NCBI RefSeq assembly: GCF_002797355.1
Contig: NZ_KZ454939.1
Location: forward strand, 1,211,828-1,275,827
Length of the DNA: 64,000 bases
Direction of reading: 5' to 3'
Source: Bacillus xiapuensis
GTDB lineage: Bacteria; Bacillota; Bacilli; Bacillales; Domibacillaceae
In this document: positions 16,630 through 27,448 of the stretch, piece by piece
How the letters are laid out: each line of letters opens with the position of its first letter
Position numbering within the stretch: the stretch's first letter is position 1
Position numbers and translations under genes: made by a program
The notes under the pieces: generated by a model
What the model was told of the DNA's origin: nothing
What the model saw: the letters and a program-made list of their open reading frames with translations, nothing else
The model's database searches: none

Positions 16630-18366
16630 ATGATAGAGCAGCTTTCTTGGAAAGTTGGAGGACAGCAAGGCGAAGGGATTGAGAGCACCGGAGAAATCTT
16701 CTCCATGGCTTTAAATCGCTTGGGGTATTTCCTGTATGGGTATCGTCATTTTTCGTCCCGTATTAAGGGTGGTCATACCAATAACAAAATTCGCGTCAGC
16801 ACAACCCCGGTTCGCGCGGTTGCGGATGATCTAGATATATTAGTTGCCTTTGATCAAGAGACTATAGATGTCAATTATAAAGAATTGCAGGATGGAGGCA
16901 TCATGATAGCCGATGCCAAGTTTGATCCTGTCAAGCCGGAAGACAGCAGCGCCGATTTCTATGCAGTTCCATTTACTGAAATTGCCACAGAGCTCGGCAC
17001 ATCGCTGATGAAGAACATGGTGGCGGTGGGAGCTACATGCGCAATCATCGATCTTGATCCTCAAGCATTCACAAGCGTGGTGCAGGAGATCTTCGGCCGC
17101 AAAGGTGCAACGGTTGTTCAGAAAAATATGGAAGCTGTTCACCGTGGGTACCAATATATGATGAAAGAGCTTGGCGACAATGTGGGAGCAATGAAACTGC
17201 GTAAAGCCGATGGCAAGCAGCGGATGTTTATGATCGGCAACGATGCAATTGCGCTTGGTGCTCTTGCCGGAGGCGCACGGTTAATGGCCGCCTATCCCAT
17301 TACCCCGGCTTCTGAAATCATGGAATATTTAATTAAAAAACTGCCGGAAGTCGGCGGAACTGTAATTCAAACAGAAGACGAAATTGCGGCGGCCACGATG
17401 GCCATCGGTGCTAACTATGCCGGTACCCGGTCCTTTACAGCCTCCGCCGGTCCTGGTCTTTCTTTAATGACAGAGGCGATCGGCCTTGCCGGTATGACGG
17501 AAACACCGCTTGTGATCATTGATACGCAGCGCGGGGGGCCTTCTACCGGATTGCCAACAAAGCAAGAACAATCCGATTTGATGGCAATGATCTATGGAAC
17601 ACATGGTGAAATCCCGAAAATTGTCCTGGCGCCGAGCACGGTGGAGGAGGCCTTTTTTGATACCGCAGAAGCCTTTAATCTGGCGGAAGAATACCAATGT
17701 CCAGTCATCATTTTATCTGATTTACAATTATCTTTGGGCAAGCAGACGGTCGAACCGCTTAATTATCAGAAAGTGGACATTCGCCGAGGCAAATTGCTTC
17801 AGGAAGAACTTCCCGAAGCGGAGCAGAAAGCATACTTCAAGCGCTACGAAGTAACAGAAGACGGCATCTCCCCGCGGGTGATACCAGGCATGAAGCATGG
17901 GGTGCATCACGTAACAGGAGTTGAGCATGGAGAAACAGGAAAACCGTCTGAGTCTCCTTCCAACCGCCAATCCCAAATGGATAAGCGGATGCGCAAGCTG
18001 AATAATATTCGTTTTCAGACACCTGTCCACACAAACGCTCCACACGAGGAAGCGGATTTGCTGCTCATAGGCTTTAATTCTACCCGCGGTGCAATTGAAG
18101 AAGCGATGGTTCGCTTAGAAGCGGAAGGGCTGAAAGTCAGCCATGCGCACGTCCGCTTGATTCATCCATTCCCAGCGGAGGAATTGCGGCCGCTGATTGA
18201 ATCATCCAAACATGTGTTAGTTGTTGAAAACAATGCAACCGGACAGCTGGCAAACATCATTAAAATGAATGTCGGCTATCCGCAAAAAATTAAGAGCCTG
18301 TGTAAATATGATGGGAATCCATTCCAGCCGCATCATATTTATACGGGAAGCAAGGAGCTGTTTTAA
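16630..18366 (+). CDS. korA: 2-oxoacid:acceptor oxidoreductase subunit alpha (gamma-alpha fusion)
   Basis: A 578-residue subunit. An N-terminal gamma domain (WKVGGQQGEGIESTGE, about residues 5-180) is fused to the alpha pyrimidine-binding domain (AAYPITPASEIMEYL, about 225). Then come QTEDEIAAATMAIGANYAG and a C-terminal transketolase-like domain. With the beta subunit it forms a thiamine-diphosphate enzyme that oxidises a 2-oxoacid to acyl-CoA and passes electrons to ferredoxin. 2-Oxoglutarate is the usual assignment for this two-subunit type, but the substrate is not proven by sequence. ATG 16630 is preferred over the in-frame GTG at 16618, which overlaps the AAAGGAG site. Confidence 0.9.
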   Translation: MIEQLSWKVGGQQGEGIESTGEIFSMALNRLGYFLYGYRHFSSRIKGGHTNNKIRVSTTPVRAVADDLDILVAFDQETIDVNYKELQDGGIMIADAKFDPVKPEDSSADFYAVPFTEIATELGTSLMKNMVAVGATCAIIDLDPQAFTSVVQEIFGRKGATVVQKNMEAVHRGYQYMMKELGDNVGAMKLRKADGKQRMFMIGNDAIALGALAGGARLMAAYPITPASEIMEYLIKKLPEVGGTVIQTEDEIAAATMAIGANYAGTRSFTASAGPGLSLMTEAIGLAGMTETPLVIIDTQRGGPSTGLPTKQEQSDLMAMIYGTHGEIPKIVLAPSTVEEAFFDTAEAFNLAEEYQCPVIILSDLQLSLGKQTVEPLNYQKVDIRRGKLLQEELPEAEQKAYFKRYEVTEDGISPRVIPGMKHGVHHVTGVEHGETGKPSESPSNRQSQMDKRMRKLNNIRFQTPVHTNAPHEEADLLLIGFNSTRGAIEEAMVRLEAEGLKVSHAHVRLIHPFPAEELRPLIESSKHVLVVENNATGQLANIIKMNVGYPQKIKSLCKYDGNPFQPHHIYTGSKELF

Positions 18367-19233
18367 GTGGTGACATTTAAAGATTTCCGCAATGATGTGA
18401 AACCCAACTGGTGCCCCGGCTGCGGCGATTTCTCCGTGCAGGCGGCCATCCAGCGGGCGGCTGCTAACATCGGCTTAACACCAGAAAAGCTGGCCGTTAT
18501 TTCAGGGATCGGATGCTCTGGACGGATTTCAGGCTATATTCATTCTTATGGCCTTCACGGCATCCACGGACGGGCGCTTCCCATTGCTCAAGGCGTGAAG
18601 CTGGCCAATAAAGATTTGACAGTGATTGCAGCCGGAGGCGACGGCGATGGCTTTGCGATTGGAATGGGGCACACTATCCATGCGATGAGACGGAATATTG
18701 ATCTAACCTATATTATTATGGATAACCAAATTTACGGTTTAACAAAAGGGCAGACGTCTCCGCGTTCAGCTGCTGGATTCAAAACGAAGTCCACGCCTCA
18801 AGGAGCCATTGAAAGTGCATTATCTCCGATGGAACTGGCGCTTGCAAGCGGGGCCACATTTGTCGCCCAAAGCTTCTCCAGAGATTTGAAAGAGCTGACA
18901 GCGATTATAGAAGCAGGTATACAGCATAAAGGCTTTTCTGTTATTAATGTATTCAGTCCATGTGTCACTTATAATAAAATTAACACGTATGATTGGTTTA
19001 AAGAACATTTAACAAGCTTATCCTCCATTGAAGATTATGATTCATCGAACCGTGAAATGGCTATGAATGTATTAATGGAGAAAGAAGGGCTTGTCACCGG
19101 CATCATTTATCACGATAAGGAAAAGCCGTCCTATCAAGAGATGATCCATGGCTATGCGGAGGAACCATTGGCTTCTCAGGATTTAACGCTGGATGAAGAT
19201 TTCTTTAACGGACTTGTGAAAGAATTTATGTAA
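18367..19233 (+). CDS. korB: 2-oxoacid:acceptor oxidoreductase subunit beta
   Basis: The 288-residue thiamine-diphosphate subunit. It carries NWCPGCGDFSV near the N-terminus (cluster-type cysteines), the cofactor motif GGDGDGFAIGMGHTIHAMRRN and MDNQIYGLTKGQTSPRS, typical of KorB/PorB. It begins right after the alpha stop codon (TAA GTG), so the two are co-transcribed and coupled, with AAGGAG upstream. No ferredoxin gene or separate delta subunit is nearby, so the electron acceptor is encoded elsewhere. A terminator follows. Confidence 0.92.
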   Translation: MVTFKDFRNDVKPNWCPGCGDFSVQAAIQRAAANIGLTPEKLAVISGIGCSGRISGYIHSYGLHGIHGRALPIAQGVKLANKDLTVIAAGGDGDGFAIGMGHTIHAMRRNIDLTYIIMDNQIYGLTKGQTSPRSAAGFKTKSTPQGAIESALSPMELALASGATFVAQSFSRDLKELTAIIEAGIQHKGFSVINVFSPCVTYNKINTYDWFKEHLTSLSSIEDYDSSNREMAMNVLMEKEGLVTGIIYHDKEKPSYQEMIHGYAEEPLASQDLTLDEDFFNGLVKEFM

Positions 19234-19241
19234 GGCTGACA

Positions 19242-19276
19242 GAAAACCCAGCAGATGAAAAACTGCTGGGTTTTCT
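19242..19276 (+). terminator. intrinsic terminator of the 2-oxoacid oxidoreductase operon
   Basis: GAAAACCCAGCAG (19242-19254) pairs with CTGCTGGGTTTTC (19263-19275); the U-run is part of the stem. Confidence 0.85.
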
Positions 19277-19301
19277 ATTGGCGCTCGACAAAAATCTTTT
19301 G

Positions 19302-19330
19302 TTGTTTAATCATTTAGAAAGCTATATACT
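19302..19330 (+). promoter_or_regulatory. sigma-A promoter of miaB
   Basis: TTGTTT (19302-19307) and TATACT (19325-19330) separated by 17 bp. Confidence 0.65.
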
Positions 19331-19442
19331 AAAATAATGTGTACAGATTATTAGCGAAACATACCCCGTTAAACAAGCATGGTCTGGCGGCAGGGTTAGA
19401 ATAAATAGATGTATTGATGAGCAAGAGAAAGGAGATTATGTT

Positions 19443-20987
19443 ATGAACGAAGATCAACGACTGCATAGTCAGCAAGTGAAGGAAAAGAATCCAGCGGACC
19501 AAAAATCCGAAAAGGATTACAGTAAATACTTTGAAAGTGTCTATCAGCCTCCATCGTTAAAAGAAGCGAAAAAACGGGGAAAAGAAGAGGTTCAGTACCA
19601 CAATGACTTTAAAATCGAGGAACGGTTCCGCGGCATGGGCAATGGACGCAAGTTTTATATCCGCACTTACGGCTGCCAAATGAATGAGCATGATACCGAA
19701 GTCATGGCCGGAATTTTTCAAGCGTTAGGCTATGAAGCAACGGACTCCGTGGAGGATGCCAATATAGTGCTGCTGAATACTTGCGCAATTCGTGAAAATG
19801 CGGAAAATAAAGTCTTTGGCGAACTGGGGCATTTAAAAGCTCTAAAGCAAGAGCGTCCAGATCTATTGCTCGGTGTATGCGGCTGTATGTCACAGGAAGA
19901 ATCCGTTGTAAACAAGATTCTAAAAACCTATCCTCATGTCGATATGATCTTTGGCACACATAATATCCATCGCCTTCCGAACATTTTAAATGACGCTTAT
20001 TTATCGAAAGAAATGGTCATTGAAGTATGGTCGAAGGAAGGGGATGTGGTTGAGAACTTGCCGAAGGTCCGGCGCGGCAATATTAAGGCTTGGGTGAATA
20101 TTATGTACGGCTGCGATAAATTCTGCACATACTGCATCGTTCCTTATACGAGAGGCAAAGAAAGAAGTCGCCGCCCTGAAGAAATTATTCAAGAGGTTCG
20201 CCACCTAGCTGCGCAAGGCTATCAGGAGATCACTCTTCTTGGACAAAACGTAAATGCGTACGGCAAAGACTTTGAAGATCGCACATATGGTCTTGGCGAT
20301 TTAATGGATGAAATCCGGAAAATAGATATCCCGCGTGTTCGGTTTACGACGAGCCATCCGCGTGATTTTGATGATCACTTAATTGAGGTGCTGGCGAAGA
20401 AGGGCAATTTAATGGATCATATTCATCTGCCAGTGCAATCAGGCTCTTCAGATATTCTAAAAATAATGGCGCGAAAGTATAACCGTGAGCAATTTCTCGA
20501 GCTTGTCCGCAAGATTAAAGCCGCTATTCCGGATGTAGCGTTAACGACGGATATTATCGTCGGCTACCCGAATGAAACAGAGGAGCAGTTCCAGGAAACG
20601 CTTTCCTTGTATCGTGAAGTGGGCTTTGAATCTGCCTACACATTCATATATTCACCGCGTGAAGGAACGCCGGCAGCGAAAATGAAGGACAATGTGCCGA
20701 TGGAAGTGAAAAAAGACCGGCTGCAGCGGTTAAATGCAGTGGTTAATGAGCTGTCTGCTAAGGCAATGAAACGATATGAAGGCCAGATTGTTGAAGTACT
20801 TGTGGAAGGGGAAAGCAAGAACAACCCGGATATCCTTGCGGGTTATACGAGCAAAAATAAACTGGTTAATTTTAAAGGGCCGAAAACTGCAATTGGCAAG
20901 ATCGTCAAGGTGAAAATTACAGAAGCGAAAACATGGTCATTAAACGGTGAAGTGGTGGAAGAACATATGATGGCTGAGGTGAATTGA
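19443..20987 (+). CDS. miaB: tRNA-2-methylthio-N6-dimethylallyladenosine synthase MiaB
   Basis: A 514-residue radical-SAM methylthiotransferase acting on i6A37 of tRNAs reading UNN codons. Order of domains: a Bacillus-type N-terminal extension (about 65 residues), the MTTase domain ([14 protein letters not shown], later [12 protein letters not shown] and GVCGCMSQ), the radical SAM domain with C-x3-C-x2-C in [17 protein letters not shown] (about residues 222-236), and a C-terminal TRAM domain. The substrate i6A is made by MiaA, whose gene lies at 35.9 kb in this window. Confidence 0.97.
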   Translation: MNEDQRLHSQQVKEKNPADQKSEKDYSKYFESVYQPPSLKEAKKRGKEEVQYHNDFKIEERFRGMGNGRKFYIRTYGCQMNEHDTEVMAGIFQALGYEATDSVEDANIVLLNTCAIRENAENKVFGELGHLKALKQERPDLLLGVCGCMSQEESVVNKILKTYPHVDMIFGTHNIHRLPNILNDAYLSKEMVIEVWSKEGDVVENLPKVRRGNIKAWVNIMYGCDKFCTYCIVPYTRGKERSRRPEEIIQEVRHLAAQGYQEITLLGQNVNAYGKDFEDRTYGLGDLMDEIRKIDIPRVRFTTSHPRDFDDHLIEVLAKKGNLMDHIHLPVQSGSSDILKIMARKYNREQFLELVRKIKAAIPDVALTTDIIVGYPNETEEQFQETLSLYREVGFESAYTFIYSPREGTPAAKMKDNVPMEVKKDRLQRLNAVVNELSAKAMKRYEGQIVEVLVEGESKNNPDILAGYTSKNKLVNFKGPKTAIGKIVKVKITEAKTWSLNGEVVEEHMMAEVN

Positions 20988-20988
20988 G

Positions 20989-21420
20989 ATGGCGAAGTAT
21001 ACGAAAGATGAGATTGTGTCCCGGGCCAAGGATCTTGCCCGCATGATTGCAGAAACGGAAGAAGTCGCTTTTTTTAAAGAAGCCGAAGCAAAAATTCATG
21101 AAAACCAAAAGGTTCGTGAGAAGATTGCCAGCTTAAAAAGCCTGCAAAAGCAAGCGGTGAACTTTCAACATTACGGCAAGACAGAAGCATTGAAAATGGT
21201 CGAAGAAAAAATCGGGAAAATTGAGCAGGAGCTTGATGAAATTCCTGTGGTACAGCAGTTTAAACAATCTCAAATAGAAGTGAATGAAATTCTGCAGATG
21301 GTTGCGACCGCGATTTCCAATAAAGTGACAGATGATATTATTGAATCAACCGGCGGCGATATACTGCGCGGAGAAACAGGCGCTCAAGTTCAGAACCGGA
21401 TGCCAGGAAGCTGCCGTTAA
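20989..21420 (+). CDS. ricA: RicA (YmcA), RicAFT complex subunit
   Basis: A 143-residue helical protein of the YlbF/YmcA family, read immediately after miaB (1-bp gap). In B. subtilis RicA, RicF and RicT form an iron-sulfur complex that helps RNase Y mature polycistronic mRNAs and promotes competence, sporulation and biofilm formation. The C-terminal end QNRMPGSCR carries a conserved cysteine. The neighbours miaB and cotE are the same as in B. subtilis. Confidence 0.93.
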   Translation: MAKYTKDEIVSRAKDLARMIAETEEVAFFKEAEAKIHENQKVREKIASLKSLQKQAVNFQHYGKTEALKMVEEKIGKIEQELDEIPVVQQFKQSQIEVNEILQMVATAISNKVTDDIIESTGGDILRGETGAQVQNRMPGSCR

Positions 21421-21431
21421 GGAAAAACCAG

Positions 21432-21470
21432 GAAAGAGATTTAGCCAAAAGTGCTAAGTCTCTTTCTTTA
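21432..21470 (+). terminator. intrinsic terminator of miaB-ricA
   Basis: GAAAGAGATTTAGC (21432-21445) pairs with GCTAAGTCTCTTTC (21452-21465), followed by TTTA. Confidence 0.82.
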
Positions 21471-21498
21471 TGAACAATTTATTTTCCTTGATCTAGGC

Positions 21499-21526
21499 AC
21501 ATGCCTCACTTTTGCTGCATAAGATA
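21499..21526 (+). promoter_or_regulatory. candidate sporulation (sigma-K/sigma-E type) promoter of cotE
   Basis: CATAAGATA (21518-21526) matches the sigma-K -10 form CATA-N3-TA, with AC 17 bp upstream (21499-21500). The site is 30 bp before the cotE start, and cotE is known to be mother-cell expressed. Confidence 0.5.
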
Positions 21527-21556
21527 AATGGAAAACACATGAGGAGGTACGCTCGA

Positions 21557-22093
21557 ATGGCAGAATTCAGGGAGATCATTACCAAGTCGGTCGTTGCCAA
21601 AGGCCGGAAATTCACCCAGACACATCATACGATTTGTCCGCCGCATCATCCATCGAGCATTTTAGGCTGCTGGATTATTAATCATGAGTATAAAGCAAAA
21701 AAAGTAGCAAAAAGGGTGGAAGTATACGGCACATACGAAATTAACGTATGGTATTCACATCACGACAATACGAAAACGTCGGTCGTCACAGAGAAAGTGG
21801 AATATAAAGATGTCATTAAGTTAAAGTACCGCGATGAGCAATGCTTTGAAGACAATGAAGTGATTGCAAGGGTGCAGCAGCAGCCAAATTGTTGTGAAGC
21901 GGTGATTTCGAAGAATGGCCACAAGATTATCGTGCAAGCTGAACGGGAATTTTTAGTGGAAGTCGTCGGGGAAACAAAGATATGTGTGGCCGTCCATCCG
22001 CATGATTGCGAAGACGATTGGGATTGTGACTTTGATGATGAAGAGTATGAGAAGTTGGATACAGATTTTATTGAGCAGGAGGAAGGACGATAA
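21557..22093 (+). CDS. cotE: Spore coat morphogenetic protein CotE
   Basis: A 178-residue outer-coat morphogenetic protein. It opens with [19 protein letters not shown], carries [20 protein letters not shown] typical of CotE, and ends in a very acidic tail ([18 protein letters not shown]). CotE directs assembly of the outer coat around the forespore. AGGAGG precedes ATG 21557; the open frame to 21512 lacks a site. It has its own candidate sporulation promoter and terminator. Confidence 0.97.
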   Translation: MAEFREIITKSVVAKGRKFTQTHHTICPPHHPSSILGCWIINHEYKAKKVAKRVEVYGTYEINVWYSHHDNTKTSVVTEKVEYKDVIKLKYRDEQCFEDNEVIARVQQQPNCCEAVISKNGHKIIVQAEREFLVEVVGETKICVAVHPHDCEDDWDCDFDDEEYEKLDTDFIEQEEGR

Positions 22094-22097
22094 TCTG

Positions 22098-22133
22098 AAG
22101 TGCCGGCCGAATAATGTGGCCTGCACTTTTTTT
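22098..22133 (+). terminator. intrinsic terminator of cotE
   Basis: AAGTGCCGGCC (22098-22108) pairs with GGCCTGCACTT (22118-22128) with one mismatch, followed by a T-run. Confidence 0.82.
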
Positions 22134-22185
22134 GTGGCGGCTTTTACGATCATGTAGGTCGAAAACAGCAGAAAGCCGATGATTA

Positions 22186-22194
22186 TGTTATAAT
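22186..22194 (+). promoter_or_regulatory. extended -10 promoter of mutS
   Basis: TG-T-TATAAT (22186-22194), a perfect extended -10, 46 bp before mutS; no clear -35. Confidence 0.6.
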
Positions 22195-22240
22195 TATTAG
22201 CTGTATATAGAAAGGGAACACGGAAAGGGACTGGAGATTA

Positions 22241-24850
22241 ATGGCACAATATACCCCAATGATCCAACAGTATTTAAAGGTCAAGGCAGAATACCAAGAT
22301 GCCTTTTTATTTTTTCGCTTAGGCGATTTTTATGAGATGTTTTTCGAAGATGCTACGAAAGCGAGCCAGCTGCTGGAGATCACTTTAACGAGCAGAGACG
22401 GCGGAGCGGCTGGAAAGATTCCGATGTGCGGAGTGCCCTATCATTCGGCAGCCGGATATATTGAACAGCTGATTGAACTCGGTCATAAAGTCGCTATTTG
22501 CGAGCAAATAGAGGACCCGAAGCAGGCGAAAGGAGTAGTGAAACGGGAGGTCGTTCAGCTTATTACGCCTGGAACGATGATGGAAGGAAAGGGACTGCAG
22601 GAAAAGGAAAACAACTATATTGCGGCTTTAACTGCCTTCCCGGATCAAACGTTCGCCTTGGCAGCCAGTGACTTAACGACCGGAGAAAACAAAGTCACAA
22701 TGCTTTCAGCGTTTGAGGAGGTAATCAATGAATTATCTACTTTGCAAGCAAAAGAGGTGGTGATTCTAACCGAGCTTTCAGGCGATATCCAGCAAAAATT
22801 AAAAGAGAGACTGGCTGTTACTTTATCGGTGGAGGAAGAAACGGAAGAAAAAAAGGAATTCTTGCCGCTGCTTGAACCGATTGAGCAGTCTAAGCTCCGA
22901 CAAGCGGTGTGCCTGCTGCTTCATTATCTGTACCGCACGCAAAAAAGAGGGCTGGATCATTTGCAGCCGGTTGAAATCTATCATGTCCATCAATACATGA
23001 AAATGGACTATTATTCAAAGCGTAACCTGGAGGTAACGGAAACAATCCGCTCGAAAGGAAAAAAAGGCTCCTTGCTATGGCTGCTGGATGAGACGATGAC
23101 AGCGATGGGGGGACGAATGCTCAAGCAATGGCTGGATCGGCCGCTTATTCAGCGAGAACAGATCGAAAAACGCCATTCCATGGTGGGGACATTACTGGAC
23201 TCTTTTTTTGAAAGGCAAGAAATCCGCGAGCAGCTGAAAGAAGTCTATGATTTAGAGCGGCTGGCGGGCCGCGTCGCATTTGGCAATGTGAATGCCCGCG
23301 ATCTCGTGCAATTAAAAAAGTCACTTCAGCAAATTCCGGTATTGAAGCAATTGCTGAGCCGCTTAGATAACCAAGATCTCAAACGGCTGTCCAACCAATT
23401 GGATCCTTGTGAAGAACTGACGGATATTTTAGAACAAGCATTGATCGAGAATCCTCCGCTGACGATTAAGGAGGGAGGCATCATCCGCGACGGTTTCAGC
23501 GCGCAGCTGGATGAGTACCGTGATGCCAGCCGGAACGGAAAGACCTGGATTGCTAATTTGGAAAGGAAGGAAAGAGAAAAAACGGGCATTCGCTCATTAA
23601 AAATCGGCTATAATCGAATCTTTGGCTATTATATTGAAGTGACGAAAGCCAATCTGCATGCGCTGGATGACAGCCGGTATGAACGCAAACAAACATTGGC
23701 CAATTGCGAGCGCTTTATTACGCCGGAGCTGAAAGAGAAAGAAACGATGATTTTGCAGGCTAATGAAAAAATCGTCGAGCTGGAATATGATTTATTTTTG
23801 GAATTGCGGGAGCGGGTGAAGGATTACATTCCAAGATTGCAGAAGCTAGCTCAGCTCGTGAGTCAGTTGGATGTGCTGCAGTGCTTCGCCGCTGTTAGTG
23901 AAATGAGACGGTACATCCAGCCTGTTCTGACAGATAGCCGCGAGCTGGTCATTAAAGATGGCCGGCATCCGGTTGTGGAAAAGGTTATGGATTCCCAGGA
24001 ATATGTGCCGAATGACTGTCTGATGAACAGTCAGCGGGAGATGCTGCTAGTAACCGGGCCAAATATGTCGGGGAAAAGCACTTATATGAGACAGGTCGCA
24101 TTAATATCCATACTAGCGCAAATCGGCTGTTTTGTGCCAGCTGCGGAAGCAAAGCTGCCAATATTTGATCAAGTGTTTACTAGAATAGGAGCCGCTGATG
24201 ATTTAATTTCCGGACAAAGCACATTTATGGTAGAGATGCTAGAAGCTAAAAACGCGATTACGCACGCCACAGAGAAGTCTCTGATTTTATTTGATGAAAT
24301 CGGCCGCGGAACATCCACCTATGATGGCATGGCACTAGCACAAGCGATCATTGAGTACATCCATGAGCATATTGGCGCCAAAACGCTTTTCTCCACACAT
24401 TACCATGAACTGACGGTGCTTGCTGATGAACTCAAGCATCTAAAAAATGTGCATGTCAGCGCGATTGAGCAAAATGGCCGCGTCGTATTCCTCCATAAAA
24501 TTAAGGAAGGAGCGGCAGACAAAAGCTATGGCATTCATGTTGCCCAGCTGGCAGGGCTGCCGAGTGCATTAATTGAGAGAGCCAACGAAATTTTAAAAGA
24601 ATTAGAGCATCCGGATCAGCCAAGAGAAGCGGAGCAAGTAAAAGAAGAACAAGGACGGGTTCATCTAGCCAAAACGGAGGAAACGTCCGGGCAGTTATCA
24701 CTTTTTGCTGACTCGCCAGCAGAAAATCCGGCGCTCACAACGAAGGAGAAGAAGGTAATTGCGGAACTGAAGAACTTTGATTTATTAGAAATGACTCCGC
24801 TCAACGCGATCAATGCGCTTTATGCTCTGCAGAAAAAGCTAAAGAAATAA
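22241..24850 (+). CDS. mutS: DNA mismatch repair protein MutS
   Basis: An 869-residue mismatch sensor. The mismatch-probing FYE motif is at residues 30-32 ([10 protein letters not shown]). The clamp/lever region follows, then the ATPase with Walker [14 protein letters not shown] (about residue 606), [20 protein letters not shown] (Walker B and signature) and FSTHYHEL. A proline-rich-type linker and C-terminal tail ([12 protein letters not shown], a beta-clamp-binding-like motif) complete it. It is followed 30 bp later by mutL in one operon. Confidence 0.99.
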   Translation: MAQYTPMIQQYLKVKAEYQDAFLFFRLGDFYEMFFEDATKASQLLEITLTSRDGGAAGKIPMCGVPYHSAAGYIEQLIELGHKVAICEQIEDPKQAKGVVKREVVQLITPGTMMEGKGLQEKENNYIAALTAFPDQTFALAASDLTTGENKVTMLSAFEEVINELSTLQAKEVVILTELSGDIQQKLKERLAVTLSVEEETEEKKEFLPLLEPIEQSKLRQAVCLLLHYLYRTQKRGLDHLQPVEIYHVHQYMKMDYYSKRNLEVTETIRSKGKKGSLLWLLDETMTAMGGRMLKQWLDRPLIQREQIEKRHSMVGTLLDSFFERQEIREQLKEVYDLERLAGRVAFGNVNARDLVQLKKSLQQIPVLKQLLSRLDNQDLKRLSNQLDPCEELTDILEQALIENPPLTIKEGGIIRDGFSAQLDEYRDASRNGKTWIANLERKEREKTGIRSLKIGYNRIFGYYIEVTKANLHALDDSRYERKQTLANCERFITPELKEKETMILQANEKIVELEYDLFLELRERVKDYIPRLQKLAQLVSQLDVLQCFAAVSEMRRYIQPVLTDSRELVIKDGRHPVVEKVMDSQEYVPNDCLMNSQREMLLVTGPNMSGKSTYMRQVALISILAQIGCFVPAAEAKLPIFDQVFTRIGAADDLISGQSTFMVEMLEAKNAITHATEKSLILFDEIGRGTSTYDGMALAQAIIEYIHEHIGAKTLFSTHYHELTVLADELKHLKNVHVSAIEQNGRVVFLHKIKEGAADKSYGIHVAQLAGLPSALIERANEILKELEHPDQPREAEQVKEEQGRVHLAKTEETSGQLSLFADSPAENPALTTKEKKVIAELKNFDLLEMTPLNAINALYALQKKLKK

Positions 24851-24880
24851 CGATGAGATTGGTGAAAGCAGGTGATGAAA

Positions 24881-26746
24881 TTGGGAAAAATCATCCAGCT
24901 CGATGAAGTGTTATCAAACAAGATTGCCGCTGGTGAGGTGGTGGAACGTCCGGCTTCTGTGGTGAAGGAATTGGTGGAGAATTCCATAGACGCCGAGAGC
25001 ACAGCCATTGAAATTGACGTGGAAGAAGCGGGACTGAGCAGCATCCGGATTTTGGACAATGGAGCGGGCATCGAACCGGATGACGTACTGACCGCCTTTG
25101 CACGCCACGCCACTAGCAAGATCAAAGATGAAAATGACTTGTTTCGCATTCGCACGCTTGGCTTCCGCGGAGAGGCGCTGCCGAGTATTGCATCTGTTTC
25201 GGAATTGGAAATGACAACCAGCACAGGAGATCAGGCCGGCACGAAAATCGTCCTTTCAGGCGGGAACATCATAGAGCATCTGCCTGCCAGCAGCCGCAAA
25301 GGAACGGATATTAAAGTATCGGGATTATTCTTTAACACACCCGCCCGCTTGAAATACATGAAGACCATTCACACAGAGCTTGGCAATATTACTGATGTAG
25401 TGAACCGGCTGGCTCTGGCTCATCCGGAAGTGGCGATACGCCTTCGCCATAATGGCCGAGAGCTTTTGCACACGACGGGCAACGGGGATGTCCGTCAAGT
25501 ATTAGCGGCCATCTACGGAATCAATATCGCCAAAAAAATGATTCCCTTTCAAGCGTCTTCACTTGATTTTGAAATAGACGGCTGGCTGGCATTGCCTGAG
25601 GCGACGAGAGCCTCAAGAAATTATATAACAATTATGGTCAATGGCCGGTTTATTAAAAATTATCGGCTAGTAAAAGCGGTGCAGGAAGGCTATCATACGC
25701 TGCTGCCGATCGGAAGATATCCTATTGCCTTGGTGAACATTGTAATGGATCCTCTTTTGGTGGATGTGAATGTCCATCCTTCTAAGCTTGAAGTCCGGTT
25801 TAGTAAGGAACAGCCGTTAATGGAACTGCTGAGCGAAGCGATTCGCAAGGCCTTTAAAAAAGAAACGCTGATACCGACAGTCTCTCCTGCTCCCAAGATG
25901 AAAAAATGGGAAGCTTCTCAGCAAGAGCTGCAGCTCGATCATTTACCAGCTGCTCCAGCATTGAAAACAGAGCAAACTGGTTTTCTGGAGAAGCCCGCCC
26001 CTTTTTCCTTGCGCGAGACTTTTCAATCTGCGGACTCTGTCGAAACAGATGATGCTGCTGAACAAGAAGCAGAGAACTCTGTCCCGTATTATGCCGCGGA
26101 AGAGAAACGAGTTTTTTCCAAAGAACCAATAGCAGAAAAGGAAGAAGCAGAGCTGGAAAAAAGCCGGATTCCGCCCCTTTATCCAATCGGCCAGATGCAC
26201 GGCACTTATATATTTGCCCAAAATGAAAAAGGACTCTATATGATTGATCAGCACGCCGCTCAAGAAAGATTGAAATATGAATATTTCCGTGAAAAAGTTG
26301 GACAGGTAGAGAAGGAATTGCAGGATATGCTCGTCCCGATTACATTGGAATATTCAGCGGATGAGTCCATCAAAATCTCTGAGAATCTCGAAGAATTAGA
26401 GAAAGTGGGCATCTTCTTGGAACCATTTGGCGAACGCGCATTTATCATGCGTTCACATCCGCAGTGGTTTCCGAAGGGCCAAGAGCAGGCCATTGCTGAA
26501 GAGATGATTGAACAGCTGTTATCAATGAAAAAAGTCGACGTGAAAAAGCTGAGAGAAGAAGCGGCGATCATGATGAGCTGCAAGGCATCAATCAAAGCCA
26601 ATCATCATCTTCGAACGGATGAAATTCAGCAGCTTCTTGACGATTTGCGTCAGAGCTCGGATCCTTTCACCTGTCCGCATGGCCGTCCTATTATGATTCA
26701 CTACTCCGTTTATGACCTTGAAAAGATGTTCAAGCGGGTAATGTAG
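24881..26746 (+). CDS. mutL: DNA mismatch repair protein MutL (endonuclease type)
   Basis: A 621-residue GHKL ATPase with [19 protein letters not shown] and [13 protein letters not shown], then a variable linker and a C-terminal endonuclease domain carrying [14 protein letters not shown] and [12 protein letters not shown]. The metal-binding DQHA-x2-E motif shows that this MutL nicks DNA itself, as expected in bacteria without MutH. Start choice: TTG 24881 has AGGTGA at good spacing and gives a GKIIQLDE beginning like B. subtilis MutL. ATG 24875 is the alternative, only two codons longer. Confidence 0.97.
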   Translation: MGKIIQLDEVLSNKIAAGEVVERPASVVKELVENSIDAESTAIEIDVEEAGLSSIRILDNGAGIEPDDVLTAFARHATSKIKDENDLFRIRTLGFRGEALPSIASVSELEMTTSTGDQAGTKIVLSGGNIIEHLPASSRKGTDIKVSGLFFNTPARLKYMKTIHTELGNITDVVNRLALAHPEVAIRLRHNGRELLHTTGNGDVRQVLAAIYGINIAKKMIPFQASSLDFEIDGWLALPEATRASRNYITIMVNGRFIKNYRLVKAVQEGYHTLLPIGRYPIALVNIVMDPLLVDVNVHPSKLEVRFSKEQPLMELLSEAIRKAFKKETLIPTVSPAPKMKKWEASQQELQLDHLPAAPALKTEQTGFLEKPAPFSLRETFQSADSVETDDAAEQEAENSVPYYAAEEKRVFSKEPIAEKEEAELEKSRIPPLYPIGQMHGTYIFAQNEKGLYMIDQHAAQERLKYEYFREKVGQVEKELQDMLVPITLEYSADESIKISENLEELEKVGIFLEPFGERAFIMRSHPQWFPKGQEQAIAEEMIEQLLSMKKVDVKKLREEAAIMMSCKASIKANHHLRTDEIQQLLDDLRQSSDPFTCPHGRPIMIHYSVYDLEKMFKRVM

Positions 26747-26800
26747 TAAACAGTTTGTCCGCCTCTCTACGAGACAGACTGACAGATAAGGAGGGCCAGC

Positions 26801-27370
26801 ATGAAAAAGAGGAAAGGACTTGTGGTCGGCAGTTTATTGATTCTGATGATGATCGGCGGCTGTACCTATCTTTATCATCAAATGAAAAAGACGGCTTCTA
26901 AGCAGCCGCCTAGCCATGTGCCCATTCTGATGGTATTGGGGGCGAAGGTGAATGGGACAGACATGTCACCAAGCCTTCAGGAACGGGCGAAAACAGCCTT
27001 AAAGTATGCAAGGGAAAATCCGGACACCAAGGTGATTGTTTCAGGTGGAAAGGGGCCGGGAGAGGCAATCACAGAAGCAGCTGCTTTGAAACAATTTTTT
27101 CTTGAAAATGGCATAGAGGAAAAGAGAATTTTCGTTGAAGGGCGCTCCACCTCTACCTATGAAAACTTTGTCTTTTCTAAAAAATTATGGAATATCAAAG
27201 AAGCTGTAGTGGTCAGCAATGATTTTCACTTATACAGATCGAAAAAAATCGCGGAAAGCCAAGGAATTAAAATGTACCCGCTTGCTGCTCCTACGCCTGA
27301 TGCGATTAAAATACATGCATATGCTAGAGAATATGCTGCCATCTTTAAATGGTACCTTACCGGCAAGTAA
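26801..27370 (+). CDS. YdcF/SanA-like DUF218 protein, predicted lipoprotein
   Basis: A 189-residue protein of the DUF218 (YdcF/SanA/ElyC) family. The N-terminus (MKKRKGLVVGSLLILMMIGGC) is a signal peptide ending in IGGC, so the cysteine at about residue 21 is probably lipidated and the domain lies outside the membrane. The DUF218 core has VLGAKVNG, VIVSGGKGPGEAITEAAAL, EGRSTSTYENFVFSK and VSNDFHLYRS. Members are linked to cell-envelope processes, and the biochemical role is unsettled. It has an AAGGAGG site and is 50 bp after mutL. Confidence 0.85.
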   Translation: MKKRKGLVVGSLLILMMIGGCTYLYHQMKKTASKQPPSHVPILMVLGAKVNGTDMSPSLQERAKTALKYARENPDTKVIVSGGKGPGEAITEAAALKQFFLENGIEEKRIFVEGRSTSTYENFVFSKKLWNIKEAVVVSNDFHLYRSKKIAESQGIKMYPLAAPTPDAIKIHAYAREYAAIFKWYLTGK

Positions 27371-27426
27371 AAAACGGCCTCCAATTGTCAGACATCCATT
27401 CAACAATTGGAGGTGCAGTTTTTTTG
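27370..27426. terminator. bidirectional terminator between the DUF218 gene and the ABC exporter
   Basis: CCTCCAATTGT (27378-27388) pairs with ACAATTGGAGG (27403-27413). There is a T8 run on the plus strand and a T6 run on the minus strand, so it serves both converging genes. Confidence 0.9.
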
Positions 27427-27448
27427 CCTGTTCAAAGGGGAAGCGGTA

